DNA of 34,824 nucleotides from a virus. The position numbers were made by a program, and so were the translations under genes. The notes below the pieces were generated by a model. The model was not told where the DNA came from, did no database searches, and saw only the letters and a program-made list of their open reading frames with translations. The DNA is taken from the IMG/VR virus record IMGVR_UViG_3300003702_000009, positions 1-34,824 of that record; one strand, written 5' to 3'. This document shows positions 17,267-22,996 of the stretch, piece by piece (the stretch's first letter is position 1; every line of letters starts with the position of its first letter).

Positions 17267-17695
17267 TTATGGCTTATATAACTCAAAGTGTGGTAAGTCG
17301 CGGAAACGCTCATCACGGCTTCTACCGTCCATATCCCAATCACCACCCCAGCGAAGCAAGTGGGTTGTTTTACCCTCAGCGTATAACTGACGGGCAATAC
17401 ACATGACATGACCTGCGAATACAGCGAAAGCCAATTCGTCTTTCCAGTCTGTGTTACTTAATTCTACGAAGTAAGGGCCAGCATCAATGGCCATGGAAGG
17501 AAAAGTGTTGTGCTTTGAGTTAGGCCACTCCAATTGACTCAAACCATCGGCAAAGGCTTTGTTCTGCTCATCTTTACCGCGATAGCCGCAAAAGATCGAC
17601 GCGTTAATGAACTTCTTCACCTCGTTGAATATCGTTTGAATATCAACATGGCACGTATCAAGACGGGCTTGTGAAGTTTTGCCGTAGGGAAACAT
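17267..17695 (-). CDS. Endolysin, M15 L-Ala-D-Glu/D-Ala peptidase type
   Basis: About 142 residues from the ATG at 17695 (MFPYGKTSQARL). It shows the M15 peptidase metal-site pattern: SKHNTFPSMAIDAGPY gives His and Asp ligands (about 61-72), and the end carries LRWGGDWDMDG and DLPHFELYKP with the second His. The opening resembles endolysins of the T5 type. The reading frame extends upstream to 17779, giving a hydrophobic leader, but that part is made from an intrinsic terminator at 17709-17734, so I reject it. The enzyme cuts cell-wall peptides. Expressed late under the Q-like regulator; no signal peptide in the chosen form, so holin is required. Confidence 0.82.
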   Translation of the reverse strand: MFPYGKTSQARLDTCHVDIQTIFNEVKKFINASIFCGYRGKDEQNKAFADGLSQLEWPNSKHNTFPSMAIDAGPYFVELSNTDWKDELAFAVFAGHVMCIARQLYAEGKTTHLLRWGGDWDMDGRSRDERFRDLPHFELYKP

Positions 17696-17708
17696 AATCT
17701 TCATCCAT

Positions 17709-17734
17709 AAAAAAGCCCCACCAAATGGTGAGGC
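17709..17734 (-). terminator. Intrinsic terminator upstream of endolysin
   Basis: Minus-strand stem GCCTCACC, loop ATTT, stem GGTGGGGC (one G-T pair), then six T. It is 14 bases before the chosen endolysin start and would block late transcription unless antiterminated. Confidence 0.85.
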
Positions 17735-17779
17735 AAGGTTGGGATAAACAAGACACAACAAGCAGAGAAAAGCAGGCAC

Positions 17780-17806
17780 AAAAAAAGGCCACTCAATGAG
17801 TGACCT
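17780..17806 (-). terminator. Intrinsic terminator just after Q-like gene
   Basis: Minus-strand 9-bp stem AGGTCACTC / GAGTGGCCT (one G-T pair), three-base loop ATT, followed by seven T. It lies about 35 bases downstream of the candidate late promoter start and 80 bases after the Q-like gene, the place of lambda tR'. Confidence 0.87.
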
Positions 17807-17843
17807 TTGTGTCGAGTGCAGCTTCGCTTAGCTTACGTGAAGT

Positions 17844-17872
17844 AAAGTAGATGATCCGCGCGCGCAGATCAA
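17844..17872 (-). promoter_or_regulatory. Candidate late promoter (pR'-like) with GC palindrome spacer
   Basis: Minus-strand TTGATC (17872-17867), 17-base spacer, TACTTT (17849-17844). The spacer and -35 overlap an almost perfect 18-bp palindrome, GATCTGCGCGCGCGGATC (17870-17853). Lambda Q binds between -35 and -10 of its late promoter, so the palindrome is a candidate Q recognition site. The -10 is a weak match. Confidence 0.45.
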
Positions 17873-17886
17873 CAAGTTTTTTCAAA

Positions 17887-18237
17887 TTATGCCAATTTAA
17901 CGTCTAGGGTGAACCCAATTAAAGCCCCATCAACCCAACAAATAGCTGATTTATGTAGACTTCTTGCTTTTGTCTCACCAATATTTAAAGCGTTAGAAAT
18001 CATTGGATAATTGTAATCGCTTCGATAGTACATGATGACTATGTTGGCTAACAAAGGTCGCTCTCGCTTCAGTTCTGCAACAAGACGGTCTACCAATAGC
18101 GCCATATCGTCATTGATGAAATACACGTTGTTGTTATCGCTTTTACCGATATTGAGCCCTAATCCCATTCGGCTCCATTTGCCCCACTCATTGAGCAAAG
18201 TTTCGGTTTCGCTTGTATCGTGCTGAACGTCTGTCAC
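17887..18237 (-). CDS. Late antiterminator, Q-like
   Basis: A 116-residue protein located after the P-like gene and directly before two terminators and the lysis genes, the position of lambda Q. It opens with a LLNEWGKWSRMGLGLNIGKS segment, like the antitermination protein Q family, which has LL..WG.W.R near its start. The second half has a helix-turn-helix-like part (MISNALNIGETKARSLHKSA). It should load on RNA polymerase at the late promoter and let it pass the terminators. Only the short form of the family is present, no zinc motif. Start ATG lies 2 bases after the P stop codon. Confidence 0.7.
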   Translation of the reverse strand: MTDVQHDTSETETLLNEWGKWSRMGLGLNIGKSDNNNVYFINDDMALLVDRLVAELKRERPLLANIVIMYYRSDYNYPMISNALNIGETKARSLHKSAICWVDGALIGFTLDVKLA

Positions 18238-18239
18238 TA

Positions 18240-19019
18240 CTACGCTACCTTATCGTCTGGTGTGCTTATGTGCGCCTGGCGTTTTCTAGAAACTAGCATG
18301 CCAAGCTCTTTAATTTTCTGACTAACCAAATCATCGCCAAGCATAGGTTTGCCGTGCTTAGCCACGTAACTGTCGATAACCGGCTTTTTCGGTGTTGAGT
18401 ATTCAAGCGCTTTTTTCGCTTCAGGCAAATCCCCTGTCATAGCTCTGCCTACCCAGTACTCATACTCACCTTTGAACAGTTCCATGAAGTCAGCGTCTCG
18501 CATTTGATAAACACGATGACCAACACGTTCGTCTACCAGCTCAACCGCGCGATGGCTAAATTCAAAGTCTTTACCTTTGAATCTTCCGCGTCTGGCGATC
18601 ACTTCATCGTAAGCTTCACGCAGTGAGGGTATTCCAAGTTCCTCAGGTGTAGGCTTACAAAGTTTCGCAAACTCTGTAGGCCGTGGGCGATATTGCTGCT
18701 TACACGCTTTTTCGATACCAGCTTGAATTTGTCGACTGCTAGAAATTCCCTCGTCAACCATCTGCTTAGCGTATTCACGAATGGCCCATTGCTGCATGTG
18801 CAACTCTGGGTACTTGTTAACGAATTCAGTCCAGTACTCTATCAACACAGGTCTCAGGTTTGTTAGGCAAAACTGGTAAACAGTTTCAAGCCTGGTCGTT
18901 AGAGAAGTCGAAGGCTTCGACCCCTTCGCCACGTTGCGCTCGTTCATAACAGTCTCGCCATGCGGTTGCGGTTGCATTGCGATACCCACTTTGTTGACTA
19001 GATTGCTGCTTGAGTGCAT
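18240..19019 (-). CDS. Replication protein P-like (helicase loader)
   Basis: A 259-residue protein of the lambda P type. The N-terminal half contains the family-like motif YQFCLTNLRPVLIEYWTEF (about 48-66), then HMQQWAIREYAKQMVDEGIS and YRPRPTEFAKLC. It lies directly after the O-like gene and before the Q-like gene. P recruits the host replicative helicase DnaB to the O-bound origin. An AAAGGGGG ribosome site precedes the ATG at 19019; this start overlaps the O-like gene by 134 bases. A shorter start at MNERNVAKG (about 18947) would remove most of the overlap and cannot be excluded. Confidence 0.8.
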   Translation of the reverse strand: MHSSSNLVNKVGIAMQPQPHGETVMNERNVAKGSKPSTSLTTRLETVYQFCLTNLRPVLIEYWTEFVNKYPELHMQQWAIREYAKQMVDEGISSSRQIQAGIEKACKQQYRPRPTEFAKLCKPTPEELGIPSLREAYDEVIARRGRFKGKDFEFSHRAVELVDERVGHRVYQMRDADFMELFKGEYEYWVGRAMTGDLPEAKKALEYSTPKKPVIDSYVAKHGKPMLGDDLVSQKIKELGMLVSRKRQAHISTPDDKVA

Positions 19020-19716
19020 GACTGCCCCCTTTGACTTGGTTGTGCTTGATGGTTGCGCAATAACGCATCCAGTACTTTCGATGTGTGGCTATGTGGCGAT
19101 AGGTTTTACCCGTATCGCTAAACTTCCACTTGTTGAAAATCGCGTGTAGCTCATCCGTGGTGACTGTAAGACCAACTTGCTTGGCCAAACCTACCCAGTC
19201 GTTACAGAAGTTCAGATTTTCGCGCGCGCACGCGCTATCTTCTTCTTCTATATCGGGTATAACGGGTATGTGTTGTTCATCGGATTTTTGAAATTTTAAG
19301 ACATTTCCGCCGTAGCGCTTATGTGGTGCGGGCTGTGGCGTTTTTTTGTTGCGTGTTGTTCCCGTGTTGCTCTCGTGTTGTTCCTCATTTAAACCTGATA
19401 AGTCTGTTGAGGCTAAAGAGCAGTGATAACAGGCTGCTTTTTGTTCTTTAATGGAGCCTTTTCTAACCAGTTCGATTAGGTTTGCGCGCTCTAATTGCCG
19501 AACTGCTGTTCGTATTTTCTCAGTGGTAGGCTTGGGCTCAACCGTGTTAGAGCCACGAGGGGGTGTGTGCTCCATTTCCTCTTTCATAGAACGTAGGGAA
19601 ACATGCACTAAGCCGTCACTATACTCCATATTCTTTCGAAAGCAACGTATGTATAGCGTAACTGCGAATGGAGGTAAGCAGTTATCGCTTAGCGCTTCAT
19701 ACTCGGCCTGATTCAC
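18886..19716 (-). CDS. Replication initiator O-like, with origin inside gene
   Basis: A 276-residue protein. Residues 1-100 form a winged-helix style domain (CLPPFAVTLYIRCFRKN, HVSLRSMKEEM, then RTAVRQLERANLIELVRKG), typical of O N-terminal origin-binding domains. A low-complexity hinge (about 115-150, Glu/Asn/Thr/Lys) contains the iterons, exactly as lambda ori sits inside O. The C-terminal half (LNFCNDWVGLAKQVGLTVTT, then YRHIATHRKYWMRYC) probably binds P. It starts with GTG overlapping the previous stop codon (GTGA), preceded by GAGGG. It ends within the P-like gene. Confidence 0.8.
   Translation of the reverse strand: MNQAEYEALSDNCLPPFAVTLYIRCFRKNMEYSDGLVHVSLRSMKEEMEHTPPRGSNTVEPKPTTEKIRTAVRQLERANLIELVRKGSIKEQKAACYHCSLASTDLSGLNEEQHESNTGTTRNKKTPQPAPHKRYGGNVLKFQKSDEQHIPVIPDIEEEDSACARENLNFCNDWVGLAKQVGLTVTTDELHAIFNKWKFSDTGKTYRHIATHRKYWMRYCATIKHNQVKGGSHALKQQSSQQSGYRNATATAWRDCYERAQRGEGVEAFDFSNDQA
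19269..19384. repeat. Tandem 11-bp iterons: candidate replication origin
   Basis: Plus-strand CGTGTTGTTCC (19352-19362), CGTGTTGCTCT (19363-19373) and CGTGTTGTTCC (19374-19384) are contiguous; a fourth, TGTGTTGTTCA, lies at 19269-19279. The unit is 11 bases, not a multiple of three, so the repetition is a DNA feature and not a protein repeat. Between the fourth copy and the trio lie AT-rich tracts including a T7 run. Confidence 0.7.
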
Positions 19717-20207
19717 TGCATGCCCTCGCCCAGCTTGGTTATCGCTTCCAGCTGCAGCAGGTCGTCTGCTATTTCAACTAGCTTACTTGATATGGTTGGA
19801 TCCATGAATCTGGCTAACGCATTTAGTGTTTCGCGCTTAATGCCAAGGTCTTGCGGTTTACGTCTAATTGCGATGAACAATGCTTCCAAGCTTTTAATGG
19901 ATGTGTGAACCGGGTCTTCCTGCTTTTGGTCTTTAGCAGTTCGTGCTGCGCTGATATCTTTCACTTTGTCGTTAAGTGAAGCCACAGTACCGCCAATCGG
20001 CTCGAAGTAAGTAGCTGCTTTACCTTTGGCCGTGAGCGTCCATGTCTTCTCAGCAAGATCTTTTACGATAAGGCCCTGCCCGCTTAGCCTGCCCAATGCC
20101 GCAGAAAGTGGTGGCAATTCAACAGCACCAATTGCTTCAGCGAGAGCGTCGCGGCTATATGTGCAGTTAGGCTTAAAACAATTCAGTAAATCAGTATCAG
20201 TAAACAT
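19713..20207 (-). CDS. Winged-helix-like phage protein, function unknown
   Basis: A 164-residue protein preceding the O-like gene. Residues 5-60 look like a winged helix (NCTYSRDALAEAIGAVELPP, then SAALGRLSGQGLIVKD); residues 60-75 give a beta hairpin wing. The C-terminal half is helical (SIKSLEALFIAIRRKPQDLG, then LVEIADDLLQLEAIT). I do not recognise the family. It is coupled to both neighbours by start-stop overlaps (one shared base at 20207 and GTGA at 19713-19716), so it is probably a replication or early regulatory partner. Confidence 0.75.
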   Translation of the reverse strand: MFTDTDLLNCFKPNCTYSRDALAEAIGAVELPPLSAALGRLSGQGLIVKDLAEKTWTLTAKGKAATYFEPIGGTVASLNDKVKDISAARTAKDQKQEDPVHTSIKSLEALFIAIRRKPQDLGIKRETLNALARFMDPTISSKLVEIADDLLQLEAITKLGEGMQ

Positions 20208-20461
20208 TACTGGTCCTCAGCGGCAGTGATCAGAATTAGGTCTTCAGGCGCTAAATGAATACGCCCGTTCAAGTCGTCATCAACGTGTATGATGCGTTCA
20301 AAAACAATGGCTACCTTTCCGTAGCTCTTACCATCAAGAATGGTGGATTCAGTTAATGTGCGTGCGCCTGGCATTGGCCGAACTGCATCACCAACCTTAA
20401 AAATTTTCTTTCGGGTTGGTGGTAAGCCCATGTACTTCATCATTCGGCCTTGTGCGCTCAT
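20207..20461 (-). CDS. Small phage protein, unknown
   Basis: An 84-residue protein with a beta-rich middle (KIFKVGDAVRPMPGART, then VAIVFERIIHVDDD and IHLAPEDLILITAAEDQ). This looks like a small SH3/KOW-like barrel and might bind nucleic acid or regulate a partner. No named family recognised. It overlaps the upstream 51-residue gene (ATGA) and ends at the start of the next gene, so the three are one translational unit. Confidence 0.7.
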   Translation of the reverse strand: MSAQGRMMKYMGLPPTRKKIFKVGDAVRPMPGARTLTESTILDGKSYGKVAIVFERIIHVDDDLNGRIHLAPEDLILITAAEDQ

Positions 20462-20613
20462 AAGGTCACCAAAGCGTAAGCGGCAATAGCGAACGGCATA
20501 GCGACTACAAAAAGCGAAATGGTGAGCAAAGCTGCTCTAACCAAGCGCACAGAAAGTGGTGGCTGGTGCCACATATGGTGGTGACCTTTAACTGCTTTAT
20601 TTTTTGTAGACAT
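20458..20613 (-). CDS. Small single-TM membrane protein, 51 residues
   Basis: ATG at 20613, stop TGA at 20458, sharing ATGA with the next gene. The product begins MSTKNKAVKGHHHMWHQPPL and has one strong hydrophobic helix (LLTISLFVVAMPFAIAAYAL, about 30-49). The N-terminus is His-rich. Function unknown; such small membrane proteins in early phage operons may act on the cell envelope or host signalling. The tight overlap and an AGGTAATGG motif upstream support that it is translated. Confidence 0.6.
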   Translation of the reverse strand: MSTKNKAVKGHHHMWHQPPLSVRLVRAALLTISLFVVAMPFAIAAYALVTL

Positions 20614-20697
20614 AACCATTACCTATTAAAAGTCATTCCAAAGGCTGCTAAGCTGCAAATCGGACAAAAAACAGCCCGCAACCAAAGGAATGAAACT

Positions 20698-20898
20698 ATG
20701 AAAAAACAATTACCGCTAATAACAGTCGGTGAATTCAAAGAGCAGCTAAAAGGTATCGATGACAATATGAAGCTCGACTTCTCTTCACTTGATTTCTACC
20801 GATTAAAACGTCGCTCTGACACCCTTATCCAAGTTGAGTTTAATCAGATGGTTTATCGAGATGACGAGGGAAACGTACAGGTTGATAACCTTGAATGA
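20698..20898 (+). CDS. Small conserved-looking phage protein, opposite orientation
   Basis: A 66-residue protein on the plus strand inside the minus-strand early operon. AAAGGAA sits 8 bases before the ATG. It begins MKKQLPLITVGEFKEQLKGI, continues DFSSLDFYRLKRRSDTLIQV and ends EGNVQVDNLE. This looks like a small phage protein family often seen in prophages; I cannot name a function. An upstream frame from 20566 is not supported by a ribosome site. It converges with and overlaps the 70-residue minus-strand frame by 59 bases. Confidence 0.65.
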   Translation: MKKQLPLITVGEFKEQLKGIDDNMKLDFSSLDFYRLKRRSDTLIQVEFNQMVYRDDEGNVQVDNLE

Positions 20899-21052
20899 TT
20901 AATCCCAAGTTTGTTAACGCCATCAATTTATCGGTATGGCGGTAGCTTTCTACCGTCTTGCCGTTCTCAAGTCTCTTTAGTAGAACTTTCTCGTCGCAAA
21001 TATTGATTTGCCATACTTCTTGGTCTTGCTGGGCTTTTTCTTTAATGCACAT
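20840..21052 (-). CDS. Possible small early protein, 70 residues
   Basis: A 70-residue frame in the early operon after the Acb2-like gene. Composition is protein-like (KVLLKRLENGKTVESYRHTD, then ALTNLGLIIQGYQPVRFPRH). No ribosome site of note precedes the ATG at 21052. Its 3' end overlaps the plus-strand 66-residue gene by 59 bases, so one of the two may be shorter or unused. No family recognised. Confidence 0.42.
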   Translation of the reverse strand: MCIKEKAQQDQEVWQINICDEKVLLKRLENGKTVESYRHTDKLMALTNLGLIIQGYQPVRFPRHLDKPSD

Positions 21053-21071
21053 GAATATTGAACGCTTTGAG

Positions 21072-21296
21072 TTAAAAACTAGTTGGCTGAGCGATACTTC
21101 TAATGGCAGACATAAACCCTTTTTGCAGGTCTGTTTTCCCTATTGCGACCCATCGCTTATCCAGTTTTTCGTTTGCTTCTAATTTTGAAATGAAGTCCCC
21201 CACTTTTTGTGAAAGTTCTTTCCCCTCATTCATTAAGTCGATTTCTTCCTGAGAGAGGTCTCTATACCCCTTAATTTTCTTATGCTGATTGTCCAT
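21072..21296 (-). CDS. acb2: Acb2-type anti-CBASS cyclic nucleotide sponge
   Basis: A 74-residue protein with the hallmark sequence of the Acb2/Tad1-hairpin family in siphoviruses: [20 protein letters not shown] at the N-terminus and [20 protein letters not shown] followed by IAQP at the C-terminus. Tyr11 and Lys26, reported as ligand-contacting residues in phage PaMx33 Acb2, fall at the same numbers here. Acb2 forms hexamers of helical hairpins that sequester cyclic di- and trinucleotides, so CBASS effectors stay off. AGAGGA precedes the ATG; the gene overlaps the upstream 121-residue gene by 17 bases and is transcribed early from the Cro-side promoter, as an anti-defence protein should be. 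Family assignment is from motif memory, not a search. Confidence 0.82.
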   Translation of the reverse strand: MDNQHKKIKGYRDLSQEEIDLMNEGKELSQKVGDFISKLEANEKLDKRWVAIGKTDLQKGFMSAIRSIAQPTSF

Positions 21297-21645
21297 TATT
21301 GTTCCTCTTGGTTTTTTCGGCTTGGTGCCGATTTTTTAAATAATCGCCATTTTCCCCAAGGGGATAAGCGAACATTCTTCCATCTGGGAAGTAACCTTCT
21401 TCAATGGAAAAGCTTTCATTGCGTTTCTCGTAACCTGTTCCATCTGGAATAAAGCAGATTGGATTTTCTCCCCAATCAATTCCCATCCACCCAGACTCCG
21501 GAACGTCTGACGAATCTATTGTTTTGTCTAAAGCAGACTGCATTACCTTAGGGTGAAACGGATCACAGGACCTCTCAAAATAGGCGCACCCACCAAAAGG
21601 CGGCGGCAAGTCTTTTGATGTTTTAAATAGAATGGCTGCACTCAC
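21280..21645 (-). CDS. Unknown phage protein adjacent to Acb2-like gene
   Basis: A 121-residue protein starting with GTG at 21645 (AAGGAG 8 bases upstream), in the early operon. It has a Cys/Phe-rich start ([20 protein letters not shown]), a [20 protein letters not shown] block, and a charged C-terminus. I do not recognise the family. GTGA overlap with the preceding frame and 17-base overlap with the Acb2-like gene indicate one transcript. Because it is next to an anti-defence gene and unknown, it is a candidate for another counter-defence factor (inference). Confidence 0.6.
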   Translation of the reverse strand: MSAAILFKTSKDLPPPFGGCAYFERSCDPFHPKVMQSALDKTIDSSDVPESGWMGIDWGENPICFIPDGTGYEKRNESFSIEEGYFPDGRMFAYPLGENGDYLKNRHQAEKTKRNNNGQSA

Positions 21646-21905
21646 GATTTCCGCTCCTTAGTACAGTTATAGGTTTGCAGCGCTTCAGTTATGCTTTCGA
21701 GTGAAACACTGTTTAAAAGGTATTGTGATGAAACAACAAAAAAACCTAGAAGCGGCTTTTGTTCTGTTAAAAGAAGCTGTTGAAGCGTTGCGGCCACTTT
21801 CGCTGAATGGCTGTGACGACGATTTAGCGTTATTCGTGCAATGTTTGAAGTGCGAGTTAAGCATTCATAAAGCGCTTCTTGATGAGAGGCCATAGCTAAA
21901 GTCAT
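21642..21905 (-). CDS. Possible early protein, coupled to both neighbours
   Basis: An 87-residue minus-strand frame. Its ATG at 21905 overlaps the Cro-like stop (ATGA) and its stop overlaps the GTG of the next gene (GTGA), a pattern typical of translational coupling. The product (QEALYECLTRTSNIARITLN and SQYLLNSVSLESITEALQTY) resembles no family I know. A plus-strand frame at 21728-21895 overlaps it completely and also has a ribosome site; both cannot be equally used, though both might exist. Confidence 0.45.
   Translation of the reverse strand: MTLAMASHQEALYECLTRTSNIARITLNRRHSHSAKVAATLQQLLLTEQKPLLGFFVVSSQYLLNSVSLESITEALQTYNCTKERKS
21728..21895 (+). CDS. Possible small protein antisense to early operon
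   Basis: A 55-residue plus-strand frame (MKQQKNLEAAFVLLKEAVEA and CDDDLALFVQCLKCELSIHK). AAAGG lies 7 bases before the ATG. The composition is that of an acidic, helical small protein. It lies opposite the 87-residue minus-strand frame. No family recognised. Confidence 0.42.
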   Translation: MKQQKNLEAAFVLLKEAVEALRPLSLNGCDDDLALFVQCLKCELSIHKALLDERP

Positions 21906-22165
21906 GCTGCCTTGCTCTCTTCTTCGTGCTGCTGCTTTGTGCTAAATACTTCCGCAATATCGGGTCTTTCGTCTTCTGGAAAGATTACTTCTCCAGGTGT
22001 TAATTCCACCGATGCCGAATACAATGCGGCGCACATAGACACGCTGGCCTTTTTTGGGGTGTATGCAAGCTGATTGAGATAACCAACTGTGCTATCCGCT
22101 TTTTCAGCCAACTTCATTCTCATATCTAGCGATTTGTGCTTTTGAAACCATTCTTTGAGTGTCAT
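21902..22165 (-). CDS. Cro-like regulator
   Basis: An 87-residue protein, first gene of the minus-strand early operon, divergent from the CI-like repressor across the operator region. Residues 15-45 form a helix-turn-helix (RMKLAEKADSTVGYLNQLAY), and a later LTPGEVIFPEDERP stretch is characteristic of Cro-type proteins (recognition of T/G-rich sites, then a short arm). The promoter at 22196-22224 drives it. It should repress the repressor gene and tune early transcription in the lytic choice. Confidence 0.78.
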   Translation of the reverse strand: MTLKEWFQKHKSLDMRMKLAEKADSTVGYLNQLAYTPKKASVSMCAALYSASVELTPGEVIFPEDERPDIAEVFSTKQQHEEESKAA

Positions 22166-22178
22166 AAGTCACCTTAAC

Positions 22179-22246
22179 CTTACCGTTTAAGTAAGATTCT
22201 AGTATTGACAAATCTTACCGTCAAGCTAATTTACCATTTAGGTAAG
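22179..22246. promoter_or_regulatory. Operator cluster between repressor and Cro-like gene
   Basis: Three 17-bp sites with half-sites TTACC/GGTAA: CTTACCGTTTAAGTAAG (22179-22195), CTTACCGTCAAGCTAAT (22214-22230), and TTTACCATTTAGGTAAG (22230-22246), the last with perfect arms. The second covers the -35 of the Cro-side promoter, the first lies just after its -10. Confidence 0.72.
22196..22224 (-). promoter_or_regulatory. Early promoter (pR-like) for Cro-like operon
   Basis: Minus-strand TTGACG (22224-22219), 17-base spacer, TAGAAT (22201-22196), 5/6 matches at both boxes. Transcription would start near 22189, inside the first operator site, and enter the Cro-like gene at 22165. Confidence 0.75.
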
Positions 22247-22269
22247 ATATGGTTTGATTGAGAGACTAA

Positions 22270-22725
22270 ATGAATAAGCGACTGGAATTTATAATGGATG
22301 TAAAAGAGGTTAGGCGATTAAACCTTGAATATCTTATAGCTGTGATCGGTTCAATAAAGGCGTTGTCGGACCTTGTAGACACTGATGCAAACTACATAAG
22401 CCAACTGAAAAATGGCAACAGTAATAAGAAAATGGGTGATAAGTTCGCAAGGAAGCTAGAAAAGGCCTTCGAAAAGCCTGTAGGCTGGATGGATAAACTA
22501 CAGGTTTCGAAAGATGATAATGTTGGTCACTTGAATGATGAGGACCTACTTACACTGGCCGTTAAAAACGTAATAAACCAGTTAATAGCTGCGGGTATTT
22601 ATGAGCCAAAGAAATCGATAGACTCAGAAGCTGTCACAAGCTTAATTATTACGGAGTATAAAAACCTAATTAATAGCAAAGATGCTAAGCGCTCTGGCGG
22701 GAACGAAAGTCATCAAGCTTTATAA
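22270..22725 (+). CDS. CI-like repressor without autocleavage domain
   Basis: A 151-residue protein divergent from the Cro-like gene. Residues 20-70 hold an XRE-type helix-turn-helix (IGSIKALSDLVDTDANYISQ, then KMGDKFARKLEKAFEKPVGW), with the K..GWMD ending common in phage repressors. The rest is about 75 residues of helical sequence. No LexA/S24 peptidase motif is present, so control by RecA-stimulated cleavage is not possible by this protein itself; induction must use another route such as an antirepressor. GAGAG lies 6 bases before the ATG. Its 3' end overlaps the convergent gene at 22685 by 41 bases. Confidence 0.78.
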   Translation: MNKRLEFIMDVKEVRRLNLEYLIAVIGSIKALSDLVDTDANYISQLKNGNSNKKMGDKFARKLEKAFEKPVGWMDKLQVSKDDNVGHLNDEDLLTLAVKNVINQLIAAGIYEPKKSIDSEAVTSLIITEYKNLINSKDAKRSGGNESHQAL

Positions 22726-22996
22726 TATCAGCCGATTTGACTGCATCACAGTCAGTTAGTTTGTGTTTCTCAATGTAACTTAGGAGCTCTTCTATCAGGG
22801 CTTCTCTTCTCTTCGAATATTCAAGCGTTTGCAGTCCATCACTGCACTCTTCAGCACACTTCTTAAGGTATCTTACATTGGCAATATATATGGCTAATTG
22901 CTTTTGCTTTACCTGATGGTTTGGTTTTGAAAATGTCACAAAGACGATTGCTGAAACAACTAAACCAAACACTAATACTAAGAAAAACGTGAACAT
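22685..22996 (-). CDS. Single-TM protein of immunity-region cassette
   Basis: A 103-residue protein with an N-terminal membrane helix (TFFLVLVFGLVVSAIVFVTF) and a basic to mixed cytoplasmic part with helical heptad-like pattern (YLKKCAEECSDGLQTLEYSK, then EALIEELLSYIEKHK). Third gene of a minus-strand set running toward the repressor. It overlaps its upstream neighbour by 19 bases and the repressor end by 41. No family recognised; a role in superinfection exclusion or lysogenic conversion is inferred from position only. Confidence 0.6.
   Translation of the reverse strand: MFTFFLVLVFGLVVSAIVFVTFSKPNHQVKQKQLAIYIANVRYLKKCAEECSDGLQTLEYSKRREALIEELLSYIEKHKLTDCDAVKSADIIKLDDFRSRQSA

Noticed and set aside
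16532-17779. Rz/Rz1-type spanin genes in the lysis cluster
   Set aside because: No nested lipoprotein or signal-anchor frame was recognised; absence cannot be proven without a spanin-specific search.
20566-20697. N-terminal extension of the plus-strand 66-residue protein
   Set aside because: It overlaps the small membrane gene, is Cys/His/Phe-rich noise, and the internal ATG has a good ribosome site.
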